Positions 9,638 through 18,330 of a stretch of 64,000 nt of DNA are shown here, one piece after another. Position 1 is the first letter of the stretch. Every line of letters starts with the position of its first letter. The notes under the pieces are model-generated. The model saw only the letters and a program-made list of their open reading frames with translations, did not search any database and was not told the origin of the DNA. This stretch comes from an uncultured Alistipes sp. (GTDB lineage Bacteria; Bacteroidota; Bacteroidia; Bacteroidales; Rikenellaceae), in assembly GCA_949840605.1 (NCBI GenBank), contig CATKXN010000001.1:25235-89234 (forward strand), read 5' to 3'. The position numbers were made by a program, and so were the translations under genes.

Positions 9638-11104
9638 ATGAAAGTCAATGGATTAAGATGGGCCATACTGAGCCTGATCATGCTCGTGTCCATCATCAAC
9701 TACCTCGACCGCGGCACGCTCAACTACATGTGGGTCGCCAACACCAAAAGCGAATATCCGGCCGACAGGGCGGTTTTCGATGCCGTAAACGGCACGTACA
9801 CTCTGACCGCCGAGGACGGTTCGACGATCGTCGTTCCCGCCGACCGTGTTGCAGAACAGGCGGACGGCAGCTATGTCCACACCGCCGTAGGCGGCATCGC
9901 CGCCGAGTTGGGCATCCTCGACCCCTCCCTACCGGAGGCCGAATTCAAGGCGCAGTCCAAGAAAATGCTCGCCGACATCACGATCTTCTTCATGATCGCC
10001 TACGGACTGAGCCAGCTTTTCTCAGGAAAGCTCTACGACCGCATCGGGACACGCCGGGGATTCGCCTTCTCGGCACTGCTGTGGGGCGCGGCTGACGCTT
10101 TCACGGCCTTCGCCGCGGGATTCAAGTCGCTCACCGCGTTCCGTTTCATGCTTGGACTGGGCGAAGCGGGCCCGTGGCCCGGCACGACCAAGTCCAACGC
10201 CGAATGGTTCCCGACCAAGGAACGTGCGCTGGCCCAGGGGTTGTTCAACGCTTCGACATCGGTAGGCTCGATCCTCGCTCCGATCGTTGTTTCGTTCCTC
10301 TACCTCGCATTCGGCTGGAAAGCCACTTTCGCCGTCGTGGGTTCGCTGGCCGTGCTGTGGATCATCCCGTGGCTCTGGGTGAACAAGAAAGGTCCCAAGG
10401 AGCATCCCTGGATCACCGACAAGGAGCGCGACTACATCCTCTCCGGCCAGCCCGAGGGACACAAGACCGAGCCTTGCCGCTGCAAGAGCTGGGGCGAACT
10501 GCTGCGCGAACGGAAAAACTACGCGCTGATCGTGGGACGTTTCTTCATCGACCCGGTCTGGTGGATCTTCGTAACCTTCATTCCCATCTACCTGATCGAG
10601 GTCTTTAACCTCGACATCCGCGAAGTGGCCATGTCGGCCTGGGTTCCTTACGTGGGTGCAGCTATCGGAGCCTTCGCCGGAGGGTGGTTTTCCGGACTGC
10701 TGCAAAAACGCGGACGCTCGCTCAACTTCGCCCGCAAATGTTCGATGATCGTCGGCGTATGCATCGCCCTGCCGGGCGTCGTGGGAGCCACGATGGCCTC
10801 CTCGGCAACCTTCGCCGTGGTGATGATGGCCCTGATCCTGGGCGGCTACCAGTTCGTACAGTCCAACCTGATGACCCTGGCCGCCGATTTCCACTACGGC
10901 CGCACGGTCGGTTCGCTGGCCGGCTTGGGCGGTGCGGCAGCGGTGTTGGGAACCATCCTCGCAATGATCGTCGTGCCGATGATAACCCGTGCAGGCTGGG
11001 CGCCGTTCTTCCTCTTCGGCGGCCTGCTCTTCCCCATATCGATCCTCGCCGTGTTCCTGTTCGGCGGACGCATTCAGAATATCGACGAAGAAAAACAGCA
11101 ATAG
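9638..11104 (+). CDS. MFS transporter, anion:cation symporter (hexuronate transporter-like)
   Basis: 488 aa, twelve predicted membrane segments. TM1 ends INYLDRGTLNYMW, matching the ExuT-type family; the MFS loop 2-3 signature is SGKLYDRIGTRRGF. LGLGEAGPWPGTTKSNAEWF is the TM4/5 family motif. Between TM1 and TM2 there is an extra hydrophilic stretch of ~70 residues (about 33-103: YTLTAEDGSTIVVPADRV and onward), absent from E. coli ExuT, which would sit in the periplasm. It probably imports the mono- or disaccharide product of this locus across the inner membrane. Its stop lies 1 nt before the next start. Confidence 0.9.
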   Translation: MKVNGLRWAILSLIMLVSIINYLDRGTLNYMWVANTKSEYPADRAVFDAVNGTYTLTAEDGSTIVVPADRVAEQADGSYVHTAVGGIAAELGILDPSLPEAEFKAQSKKMLADITIFFMIAYGLSQLFSGKLYDRIGTRRGFAFSALLWGAADAFTAFAAGFKSLTAFRFMLGLGEAGPWPGTTKSNAEWFPTKERALAQGLFNASTSVGSILAPIVVSFLYLAFGWKATFAVVGSLAVLWIIPWLWVNKKGPKEHPWITDKERDYILSGQPEGHKTEPCRCKSWGELLRERKNYALIVGRFFIDPVWWIFVTFIPIYLIEVFNLDIREVAMSAWVPYVGAAIGAFAGGWFSGLLQKRGRSLNFARKCSMIVGVCIALPGVVGATMASSATFAVVMMALILGGYQFVQSNLMTLAADFHYGRTVGSLAGLGGAAAVLGTILAMIVVPMITRAGWAPFFLFGGLLFPISILAVFLFGGRIQNIDEEKQQ

Positions 11105-11105
11105 C

Positions 11106-12356
11106 ATGAAAACCTTACTTTCCATTTTCGGACTGCTGGCCTGCTGTCTTCCCGCAGCAGCCGAGACGCCCCGCCGCGTGAAGATCATAAACGCCGCGGT
11201 GGTGATGCCTTCCAAAGTCGTGGAAAACGCGACGATCCTGATCGAAAACGGTCGTATCGCAGCCGTCGGGACCGACCTCGGAGATGCTTTCGAAGATGCC
11301 GAGATCATCGACGCGGCAGGCCGTTACGCCGCTCCGGGCTTTATCGACGTACACTGCCACGGCGGCGGAGGCTACGACTTCTCCGACGGCACGGTCGAGG
11401 CCATGCTCGGCGCCGCCGAAATGCATGCGCAGCACGGCACGACGCTGATCTATCCCACCACCGCTTCGTGCTCCAACGCGACTCTTTTCAGCCTGTTCGA
11501 CACCTACCGCAAAGCCGTGAAGAAAAACACCCGCGGCGCGGCGTTCGGCGGCATCCACATCGAGGGCGGCTACCTCTCGACGGAGATGAAAGGCGGTCAG
11601 GACCCGCGCTACATCAAGAATCCCATACCGGAGGACTACAACGCCATTCTCGCCAAAGGCGGCGACCTGATCGCCCGCTGGACCTTCGCCCCCGAACTGC
11701 CGGGCAGCGACGCGCTGATCGGCGAACTCGCACGCCGCGGCATTCAGATGTCGATGGGCCACACTTCGGCGCTCTATGACGAGGCTGTCGATGCCTATGA
11801 CGCCGGCATGAGCAGTATCACCCATTTTTATTCGCTGTGCTCGGGCGTTACGCGCCGCAACGCGCTGCGCTACGCCGGTGTGATCGAGGCAGGTTACCTG
11901 CTCGACGGCATCTACGTCGAGACCATCGGCGACGGCATCCATCTGCCCGAACCGCTGCTCAAGCTGATCTGGAAGGTGAAGGGCCCCGACCGCATCGTCG
12001 GCATTACGGACGCCATGCGCGGCGCGGGCATGCCCGACGGCCCCACCATCCTGGGGAGCATCGATGACGGTGTTCCGGCCATCATCGAGGACGGCGTGGC
12101 GAAACTGCCCGACCGCAGCTCGTTCGCCGGATCGGTCTGCACGTCGGACCGTGTCGTGCGCAGCTACGTGACCAAAACGGGCGCTTCACTGCCCGAAGCG
12201 GTGCAGGTGATGACCCTCTCCCCGGCACGGCTGATGCATATCGACGACCGCAAAGGCTCGATTACCCCGGGCAAAGACGCCGACATCGTGCTGTTCGACG
12301 AAGATATAAACATCTCGCTGACGATGATCGGCGGAAAAGTCGTCTGCCGGAAATAA
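11106..12356 (+). CDS. nagA: N-acetylglucosamine-6-phosphate deacetylase family amidohydrolase, with export signal
   Basis: 416 aa from ATG 11106, 1 nt after the transporter stop. NagA motifs in order: DVHCHGGGGYDFSDG (metal-binding HxHG type), TLIYPTTAS, GGIHIEGGYLS, SMGHTSA, THFYSLCSG, ETIGDGIHLP, and ITDAMRGAGMPDG, which holds the catalytic Asp of the family. Unusually the N-terminus is a signal peptide (MKTLLSIFGLLACCLPAAAE), either type I or a weak lipobox at LLACC, so the enzyme should be periplasmic or membrane-anchored. Classical NagA is cytoplasmic and acts on a phosphorylated sugar; an exported version suggests a different acylated substrate. Translational coupling to the MFS gene is likely. 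Confidence 0.88.
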   Translation: MKTLLSIFGLLACCLPAAAETPRRVKIINAAVVMPSKVVENATILIENGRIAAVGTDLGDAFEDAEIIDAAGRYAAPGFIDVHCHGGGGYDFSDGTVEAMLGAAEMHAQHGTTLIYPTTASCSNATLFSLFDTYRKAVKKNTRGAAFGGIHIEGGYLSTEMKGGQDPRYIKNPIPEDYNAILAKGGDLIARWTFAPELPGSDALIGELARRGIQMSMGHTSALYDEAVDAYDAGMSSITHFYSLCSGVTRRNALRYAGVIEAGYLLDGIYVETIGDGIHLPEPLLKLIWKVKGPDRIVGITDAMRGAGMPDGPTILGSIDDGVPAIIEDGVAKLPDRSSFAGSVCTSDRVVRSYVTKTGASLPEAVQVMTLSPARLMHIDDRKGSITPGKDADIVLFDEDINISLTMIGGKVVCRK

Positions 12357-12518
12357 CCTCCGACAGCAAGCGAAAAAACGGGAAACTCCATACGGTTCCT
12401 TCCCGGCAGCACCGCATCGGTGTTGTCAAACAGATTGAATTCAATATAGCGATTTTCGTCGAAAAATCCAAACGCGAAGACTTTTGGAGATGCGGGCGGA
12501 TTTTTCTATATTGTTCGT

Positions 12519-12725
12519 ATGGACAGAGGAGAAATTATCATATACCAGACGGCCGACGGTGAGACCCGCTTGGATGTTCGCATGGAGAACGACAGCGTGT
12601 GGCTGACGCAGGCGCAGATTGCACAATTGTTCGGAACGGAAATTCCAGCGATTTCCAAACATATCCGCAATGTTTTCCAAAGCGGAGAGCTGGAGCGCGC
12701 GGCAACTGTTTCCAATAGGCTTTGT
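12519..12725 (+). pseudogene. RhuM-family virulence-associated protein, N-terminal stub
   Basis: From ATG 12519 the first ~67 residues match the RhuM family N-terminus (IIIYQTADGETRLDVRMEN, SVWLTQAQIAQLFGTEIPA, ISKHIRNVFQSGEL), a DNA-binding-like helical region. The family is usually ~330 aa. After about 12720 the reading frame continues to 12818 in sequence with no resemblance to RhuM and runs into the end of a gene on the other strand. This is therefore a truncated remnant and a deletion or insertion edge. RhuM genes are typical cargo of mobile elements, consistent with the integrase remnant nearby. Confidence 0.8.
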
Positions 12726-12751
12726 CGTGCCGGAGTGTTGATTCCCGGATG

Positions 12752-13456
12752 TCATCCGATTAATTTCAGAAGTTTGCTTTCTGCTGTGTGCGGAAATAGG
12801 CGGCGGAGGTGTTCATAAATACGCTCGAACGATTCAGTGGGTGTGCGCTCGACGCGGAGTGGACCGTAGAGTGTTTCGGGTGCTGTATACCGTGCGATAC
12901 CCCAGCCGTAGCGGTTGCCGCGGCGGTCGACGTTGTACTCGAAATCGGCGATCGCCAGCCGCATCTCCATCTGAAGCCTTGTCAGAATCGGATCGAGTGA
13001 AATCTTCTCGTCTTCTGCGACTTTCGACGTCGGGGTGTTCGTCGAACATTTTCCGCGTCCTTGGGCGAACCCCAGCATTTGACGCAATTCTTTGATGGTG
13101 GCCGTTCCTTCGACCAAGATAGTTTGTAATACTACGTCGTCGAGGGCTGCTGTGTCCTCATTTGGGGCTAGTGGCCGGGAGCGGCGGTAGTTCGTAAGGT
13201 CGGGCAGCCACTCGCGGCTGACAAAGCCAGCTTTGCGGGCGAAGAATTTGCCGTAGGCACAGTGTCCTTCACGGATGACAGGGCCTTTCCACTCCCATGC
13301 TCCTTCTTCGTCGGTGAACCAATACTCCGGGGCGACCATCTCTTCAACGGAAAAACCGGGGATGCCGCATCGGAAAAAGGGAAGAAATCCAAGTTCCGCG
13401 CAACGCGCCTCTATGTCCCCAGGACTTTTCAAACGTCGTTCCATGGTATTGTTCAT
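12752..13456 (-). CDS. AlkZ-related protein (winged-helix DNA-repair-like), function untested
   Basis: 234 aa. Recognised from the pattern LGFLPFF…IPGFSVEE, EYWF, GAWEWKGPVIREGHCAYGKF and FVSREWLPDLTNYRR, then DVVLQTILVEGTATIKELRQ, LTRLQMEMRLAIADF and YGWGIARYTAPETLYG. This arrangement is that of proteins annotated as AlkZ-related, distant relatives of the AlkZ crosslink-repair glycosylases. Start: Met at 13456, with a second Met at 13444. It seems complete and lies on the opposite strand to the RhuM stub and on the same strand as the broken integrase, so it may be cargo of the same element. No function is demonstrated for this group here. Confidence 0.6.
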   Translation of the reverse strand: MNNTMERRLKSPGDIEARCAELGFLPFFRCGIPGFSVEEMVAPEYWFTDEEGAWEWKGPVIREGHCAYGKFFARKAGFVSREWLPDLTNYRRSRPLAPNEDTAALDDVVLQTILVEGTATIKELRQMLGFAQGRGKCSTNTPTSKVAEDEKISLDPILTRLQMEMRLAIADFEYNVDRRGNRYGWGIARYTAPETLYGPLRVERTPTESFERIYEHLRRLFPHTAESKLLKLIG

Positions 13457-13672
13457 TTTCGAGGTCTAATACCTTGTTTTACGGTCTGTTAATATAAACT
13501 GAATTTATTATCTATGATAAAGATAGAAATAAAAAACGAGAAGAGGGTAGATAGGAGTAAGAAGATTGTAGATAAAGGGTTTGGCGAGAAACGGGCTGCA
13601 AGGATGAAGCCAAGCGAGACCCTCGAAAGGCCAATTGAGACCTGAGTTGCGTTACTATTCCGTTACAGAGGT
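13457..13672. other. Non-coding stretch inside the mobile-element scar
   Basis: About 216 bases, more AT-rich than the surroundings around 13500-13570, containing no credible reading frame, hairpin or promoter of the TAnnTTTG type that I can see. The truncation point of the integrase lies at its right edge. Confidence 0.5.
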
Positions 13673-14434
13673 TCAGCAGAAGACGAAAACGTCGCGGATG
13701 CGGGCCAGCCGGCGGTCGAGCACCTTGCGGGTCAGCAGTTCCAGTTCATGCGCCGTGAGGTGCTCTTTGGCCTGCACCTCGTCCTCTTTGAGTTTGTAGT
13801 AGCGGAACGGATTTTTCGTAATCCACTCGTTTCGCAGGCAGTAGAGGACAAAGTTGCGCAGACAGTCTATCACGGCGACCGCCCCGTTGTGGCGGCAGCG
13901 GTGGGCGGTTTGCAGGAAGAGGTTGAAGCCGTCCAGAAACTCGTAGTTCATCCGTTCGACGGGAATGTCCTCGGCTTTGCCGCGTTGGGCGAGATACTGT
14001 TTGAGGTAGCGCAGCAGCCGCTCGTATTTGTCTGCCGTGCGCTGCGTGATGCGCACGCCCACTTCGGCCTGCCGCCGCTTCACATAGTCGGTAAGGCCCG
14101 CAATGAGCATCATCGTGTTGCACGTCGGGTTCAGGTAGCGCTGCTTGATCTGCGCGGCATTGGCCGCATAGCCCTCGGCCAGCAGTTTGGAGCGGATGTC
14201 GATGATTTTTACGCGGAAATCGTTCAGTCGTTCGTTGACCTGAATGGCCAGCTTGTTCGTTCCCATCGCGCGTTCCTTGTGCTGGTTCCACATTTCGGGA
14301 TTGCTGTCGCACTGGGTGTAGACCTCCTGCCGGAGCCCTCCGGTCGTAATGCGTGCGAAGATGGGCGCGAGCCCGTTCTTTTTCGGCCGCCCTTTCCGCA
14401 TCAGGAAAAGAATGGCAAATGTCTCTTGTCTCAT
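13673..14434 (-). pseudogene. Tyrosine recombinase/integrase, lacking its catalytic domain
   Basis: 253 aa. The N-terminus has the arm-DNA-binding domain of Bacteroidetes integrases (FAILFLMRKGRPKKNGLAPI, ARITTGGLRQEVY) and the SAM-like core-binding domain (residues ~100-215: LIAGLTDYVKRRQAEVG, DGFNLFLQTAHRCRHNGAV). It stops at RIRDVFVFC, exactly where the catalytic domain normally begins (usually FVFCCFTGL…). The Arg-His-Arg-Tyr residues are thus missing and recombination is not possible. It lies ~290 bp from the 3' end of tRNA-Leu(TAG), a common integration site, so it marks a decayed integrated element. Confidence 0.88.
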
Positions 14435-14689
14435 GACGTTGAAATTTTGGGGTTAACAAAACGCCTGCAAGAGAGAGTTATTACGGTGTAAAACGCAGAA
14501 AAACAACGCATTGTATCTGTATTCGGGAGCAAATTTCGCCGGACGGCCCGTTTTTCGGCTCCGTTCCCTTTCGTGCTCCCGCGAGTTTGCCGCGAACTGC
14601 TTTCCGCTTCCGGTTCGGGGAATCGGCTGAAGCCTTTGCAAAATGATGATATACAGTCGGTTTTCCTCTTATTGCGCTGGACGGGCAAC

Positions 14690-14719
14690 AAAAAAGGAGC
14701 CTCGGAAAAAGGCTCCTTT
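14690..14719 (-). terminator. Intrinsic terminator of tRNA-Leu(TAG)
   Basis: Stem of nine pairs (AAAGGAGCC at 14693-14701 with GGCTCCTTT at 14711-14719) followed on the minus strand by a T-run, directly after the tRNA. Confidence 0.85.
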
Positions 14720-14721
14720 GT

Positions 14722-14802
14722 GCGGATAAAGGGACTCGAACCCCCACGCCGTAAGGCATCAGATCCTAAGTCTGACGTGGCTACCAATTACACCATATCC
14801 GC
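14722..14802 (-). tRNA. tRNA-Leu, anticodon TAG
   Basis: Minus-strand cloverleaf of 81 nt: acceptor GCGGATA/TATCCGC, T-arm GGGGTTCGAGTCCC, anticodon arm TCAGA-CTTAGGA-TCTGA with TAG at positions 34-36, and a long class II variable arm (TGCCTTACGGCGT). CCA is not encoded. Integrase remnant lies on its 3' side. Confidence 0.95.
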
Positions 14803-14812
14803 ATCGGTAAGA

Positions 14813-14820
14813 CAAAGGTA
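14813..14820 (-). promoter_or_regulatory. Promoter -7 box for tRNA-Leu(TAG)
   Basis: TACCTTTG on the minus strand, with ATTG exactly 19 nt upstream: the Bacteroidetes sigma-ABfr consensus spacing, just before the tRNA. Confidence 0.8.
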
Positions 14821-14899
14821 GGCAAAAATTCACAAATAGCAATCGGTGACGGGGATTATCCGGGTTTTTTGGTTATTTTTGTAGACAAAATTCCATGAT

Positions 14900-16453
14900 A
14901 TGCCGCAGCAGATAACCCTCACGCTCACTCCCCGCCAGGCCGCCGATGCGAAATTCTACACCGCGCAGGCGGCCCGCCGCATGGGCATCCGCGAGGCGGA
15001 CATCGCCCTGGCGAGGGTCGTGAAACGGTCGATCGACGCCCGTCAGCGGCAGGTGAAGGTGAACCTCACGCTGGAGATCTATGCCGACCGCGAGCCGCAG
15101 CCCGGGCCCGTGCATTTCGACTATCCCTCGGTCGAAGGCCGCACGGAGGTGGTGATCGTGGGTTCGGGGCCGGCGGGGTTGTTCGCCGCCCTCCGGCTGA
15201 TCGAACTGGGGCTGCGTCCCGTGATCCTCGAGCGCGGCCGCGACGTCGCGGCCCGCAAACGCGACATCGCGCAGATCAACCGCAACGGGGCTGTCGATCC
15301 CGATTCGAACTATGCCTTCGGCGAGGGCGGGGCCGGGACTTTCTCCGACGGCAAGCTCTTCACGCGCAGCAAGAAGCGCGGCGACTATAACAAGGCGCTG
15401 CAAACGCTCGTGTTCCACGGCGCGACGCCCGAGATACTCTACGAGGCGCATCCGCACATCGGCACCGACCGCCTGCCGGGCATCATGCAGCGTATCCGGC
15501 AGACGATCGTCGATGCGGGCGGCGTGTTCCGCTTCGGGAGCCGCGTCACGGACCTGAAGATCGAACGAGGCCGCATTGGCGGCGTGTGGTGCGGCGACAG
15601 CCTGGTCGAAGGCGCCGCCGTAGTGCTCGCCACGGGCCATTCGGCGCGCGATATATACGAACTGCTCCACCGCCGCGGCGTGCGCGTCGAGGCCAAGCCG
15701 TTCGCTATGGGGGTGCGCATCGAGCATCCGCAGGCGCTGATCGATTCGATCCAGTATCATTGCGAGACGCGCGGCGAATATCTTCCGGCGGCCTCCTATT
15801 CGCTGGTGAGCCAGGAGAACGGCCGCGGGGTCTACTCGTTCTGCATGTGCCCCGGGGGATTCATCGTTCCGGCCATGACCGACGCCGCGCAGTCGGTGGT
15901 CAACGGCATGTCGCCCAGCGGTCGCACGTCGCCCTATGCCAATTCCGGACTGGTGACCGAGGTGCGTTTGGCGGATTTCGAACATCTGCGCGGCGAGTGG
16001 GGCGAACTGGCGGGGCTGAAATTCCAGCAGCAGTTCGAGGAGCTGGCCCGCCGTGAGGGCGGGGAGCATCAGATCGCTCCGGCACAGCGTGTCGCCGACT
16101 TCGTGGCGGGACGTGCGAGCGGATCGCTTCCCGCGACCTCGTATATTCCCGGCGTCACGCCCTCGCGGCTCGACCGCTGGATGCCAGGCTTCATTGCGCA
16201 GGGACTGCGGCAGGGCATCGCGACCTTCGGACGCCGGATGCGGGGCTATCTGACCGACGAGGCGCTGGTCGTGGGCGTGGAGTCGCGGACCTCGACCCCC
16301 GTGCGCGTGCCGCGCGATCCCGGGACGCTGATGCATCCCGAGACGGAGGGGCTGTTCCCTGCAGGCGAAGGGGCGGGGTATGCCGGCGGCATCATCTCCG
16401 CGGCGCTCGACGGCGAACGAATTGCCGAAGCGGTAAAAAATTATATCCGATAG
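14900..16453 (+). CDS. FAD-dependent dehydrogenase family protein (NAD(P)/FAD oxidoreductase)
   Basis: 517 aa. The N-terminal ~80 residues form a small alpha/beta domain common in these proteins (IREADIALARVVKRSIDARQ). Then a Rossmann dinucleotide fold, VVIVGSGPAGLFAALRLIE at ~86-104, with the following ERGRDVAARKRDIAQINR, and the family signature NYAFGEGGAGTFSDGKL. C-terminal FAD-binding end: EGLFPAGEGAGYAGGIISAA. Cytoplasmic. Uncharacterised but widely conserved family; the substrate is not known. A TAttTTTG box at 14874-14881 is a plausible promoter. The following glycosyltransferase starts 3 nt after the stop, so co-transcription is likely though the functions seem unrelated. Confidence 0.88.
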   Translation: MPQQITLTLTPRQAADAKFYTAQAARRMGIREADIALARVVKRSIDARQRQVKVNLTLEIYADREPQPGPVHFDYPSVEGRTEVVIVGSGPAGLFAALRLIELGLRPVILERGRDVAARKRDIAQINRNGAVDPDSNYAFGEGGAGTFSDGKLFTRSKKRGDYNKALQTLVFHGATPEILYEAHPHIGTDRLPGIMQRIRQTIVDAGGVFRFGSRVTDLKIERGRIGGVWCGDSLVEGAAVVLATGHSARDIYELLHRRGVRVEAKPFAMGVRIEHPQALIDSIQYHCETRGEYLPAASYSLVSQENGRGVYSFCMCPGGFIVPAMTDAAQSVVNGMSPSGRTSPYANSGLVTEVRLADFEHLRGEWGELAGLKFQQQFEELARREGGEHQIAPAQRVADFVAGRASGSLPATSYIPGVTPSRLDRWMPGFIAQGLRQGIATFGRRMRGYLTDEALVVGVESRTSTPVRVPRDPGTLMHPETEGLFPAGEGAGYAGGIISAALDGERIAEAVKNYIR

Positions 16454-16456
16454 TTC

Positions 16457-17332
16457 ATGGAACCGAAAGTAAGCGTTATCATTCCGGTCTACAACGTCGA
16501 GCCGTTCCTGGCCCGATGCCTGGACAGCGTGGTGGGACAGACCCTGCGCGACATCGAGATCATCTGTGTCGACGACGGAAGTCCCGACCGCTCGATCGAC
16601 ATCCTGAACCGCTATGCGGCCGAGGACGGGCGTATCTGCGTGATCTCGCAGGAGAACCGCGGGCTGGGCGGCGCCCGCAACCGCGGGTTCGATGCCGCGA
16701 CGGGGGAGTTCGTGCTCTACGTCGATTCCGACGACTGGATCGATGCGGCCTATTGCGAACGGCTCTACGAGGCGGCCCGGGAGACGGGCGCCGACGCGGC
16801 GTGCGCCTCGATGCTGAAGATACGCCCGTCGTATTCGAAATGGACGATCCGTTATACCGAACGGCAGGTGGTCGCCGGCGTGCAGGAGAAGTTCCGCATC
16901 TGTCGCTGCCCGCCCGACTTTTATGTGATGAACAAACTCCTGCGCCGGGAGATGCTGCTGCGGCTGGGGCTGCGTTTCCGCGAGCGGGTCTGCTACGAGG
17001 ATGTCGAATACACGATGCGCGTGCTGTGCGAGGGCGGGGACGTGGTGACGGTGCCCGACGTGGTCTACCGCTACGTGGTGAATGCGACCTCGATCACCAA
17101 GAGCCGCCAGACCCCGAAAAAACAGCAGGACAAATACCTGGCCCATAAGGCATTCGGCGATTATATGGCGGCGCACGGGCTGCATCTCGACGCGCGGTTC
17201 CGGCGCATCACCCGCCGCACGTACGACCGTTGGGGCATCACGTGGCTGAAAATCAAGGAGTGCGGCGACCGGCAGACCTTCCGGCTGTTCGACCTGATTC
17301 CGGTCTGGCGGAGACGCGCCGCCGACAAATGA
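16457..17332 (+). CDS. Glycosyltransferase family 2
   Basis: 291 aa. Classical GT-A start KVSVIIPVYNVEPFLARCLD, then IEIICVDDGSPDRSIDIL (nucleotide-binding Asp) and VLYVDSDDWIDAAY (metal-binding DxD-like). C-terminal half includes CYEDVEYTMRVL, the ED-type catalytic region of family 2. No membrane segment; cytoplasmic, acting on a nucleotide sugar to build a surface glycan. It overlaps the following Stealth gene by an ATGA junction, so the two are translationally coupled. Confidence 0.92.
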   Translation: MEPKVSVIIPVYNVEPFLARCLDSVVGQTLRDIEIICVDDGSPDRSIDILNRYAAEDGRICVISQENRGLGGARNRGFDAATGEFVLYVDSDDWIDAAYCERLYEAARETGADAACASMLKIRPSYSKWTIRYTERQVVAGVQEKFRICRCPPDFYVMNKLLRREMLLRLGLRFRERVCYEDVEYTMRVLCEGGDVVTVPDVVYRYVVNATSITKSRQTPKKQQDKYLAHKAFGDYMAAHGLHLDARFRRITRRTYDRWGITWLKIKECGDRQTFRLFDLIPVWRRRAADK

Positions 17333-18303
17333 GTACGACTATGGAGATTGATCTGGTATACCTCTGGGTCGACGGCAACGATCCGGTGTGGCTGGCGAAG
17401 AAGAACGCTTACCTGCCTGCCGACAGGCGGGTGGACCCCGAAGCGGCTGGGGAGTGCCGTTTCGTCGAGAACGATGAACTGCGCTATTCGCTGCGCTCGG
17501 CCGAGCGATATGCGCCGTGGATTCGCCGCATCTACATTCTGACCGACGACCAGACGCCCGCATGGCTCGACACGTCGAATCCGCGTGTGCGGGTGGTTTC
17601 GCACCGTGAGATCATGCCCGCCGAAATCCTTCCCGTCTTCAATTCCTGTACGATCGAATTGTTCCTGCCCCGGATTCCCGGTTTGGCCGAACATTTTCTC
17701 TATGCCAACGACGATATGTTTTTCAGCCGTCCCGTCGATCCCGTTTTTTTCTTCGGCGAAGGAGGACGCCCCGTCGTGCGGCTCAAGAAGCAGTCGCTGA
17801 AACGGCACGACGACGATATTTACTGCCACACGATCCTGCGTATGCAGGAGCTGGTGCGGGCCCGCTGCGGCCGTTGTTCCGGGCTGGCGCCCCATCATAA
17901 CGTCGATGCCTGCCGCCGCAGCGATTTCCTCGCCGCTCTCGAAGCGTTCCGCGGCGAACTGGCCCCCACGGAGGGCCATCGTTTCCGTTCGCGCGATGAC
18001 TGGCAGCGTTCGCTGGTGCTTTATTACGCCCTTGCCCGCGGGGAGGCCTCGCTGCGCGAGGTTACGCGGTTTAACAAATCGGAAAACGCCCTGCAGCGGT
18101 TTCGCGCTCTCCTGGGCGTCGGCTGCGGGAGCGATTCGCGCTGTATTCCCGCCTATACGCCGGACCTGGAGGCCGTGATGGAGAAGTATGATCCGTCGCT
18201 GTTCTGCCTGAACGACGACGCCCGGATGACGGACGAAGACCGTCTTCGGGTACGGCAATTCCTCGGGAAGCGATTCCCCGAAAAATCGTCGTTTGAAAAA
18301 TAG
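17329..18303 (+). CDS. Stealth-family capsular polysaccharide phosphotransferase
   Basis: 324 aa from ATG 17329, overlapping the previous stop (ATGA); Met at 17341 is an alternative. Stealth conserved regions: CR1 IDLVYLWVDGNDPVWL, CR2 ENDELRYSLRSAERYAPWIR followed by IYILTDDQTPAWLD, CR3 EHFLYANDDMFFSRPVDP, and a C-terminal CR4-like region. The family includes hexose-1-phosphate transferases that make phosphodiester-linked capsules. Coupled to the GT2 gene, it should add a sugar phosphate to a surface polysaccharide; the exact sugar cannot be told from sequence. Confidence 0.88.
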   Translation: MSTTMEIDLVYLWVDGNDPVWLAKKNAYLPADRRVDPEAAGECRFVENDELRYSLRSAERYAPWIRRIYILTDDQTPAWLDTSNPRVRVVSHREIMPAEILPVFNSCTIELFLPRIPGLAEHFLYANDDMFFSRPVDPVFFFGEGGRPVVRLKKQSLKRHDDDIYCHTILRMQELVRARCGRCSGLAPHHNVDACRRSDFLAALEAFRGELAPTEGHRFRSRDDWQRSLVLYYALARGEASLREVTRFNKSENALQRFRALLGVGCGSDSRCIPAYTPDLEAVMEKYDPSLFCLNDDARMTDEDRLRVRQFLGKRFPEKSSFEK

Positions 18304-18330
18304 CCGATAGTGTGGCTTCGCCCGGGAGGA

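Noticed and set aside
13673..14434. Active integrase marking an intact island
   Set aside because: The catalytic domain is missing and no att repeat of the tRNA 3' end could be found by eye in 12.4-14.7 kb.
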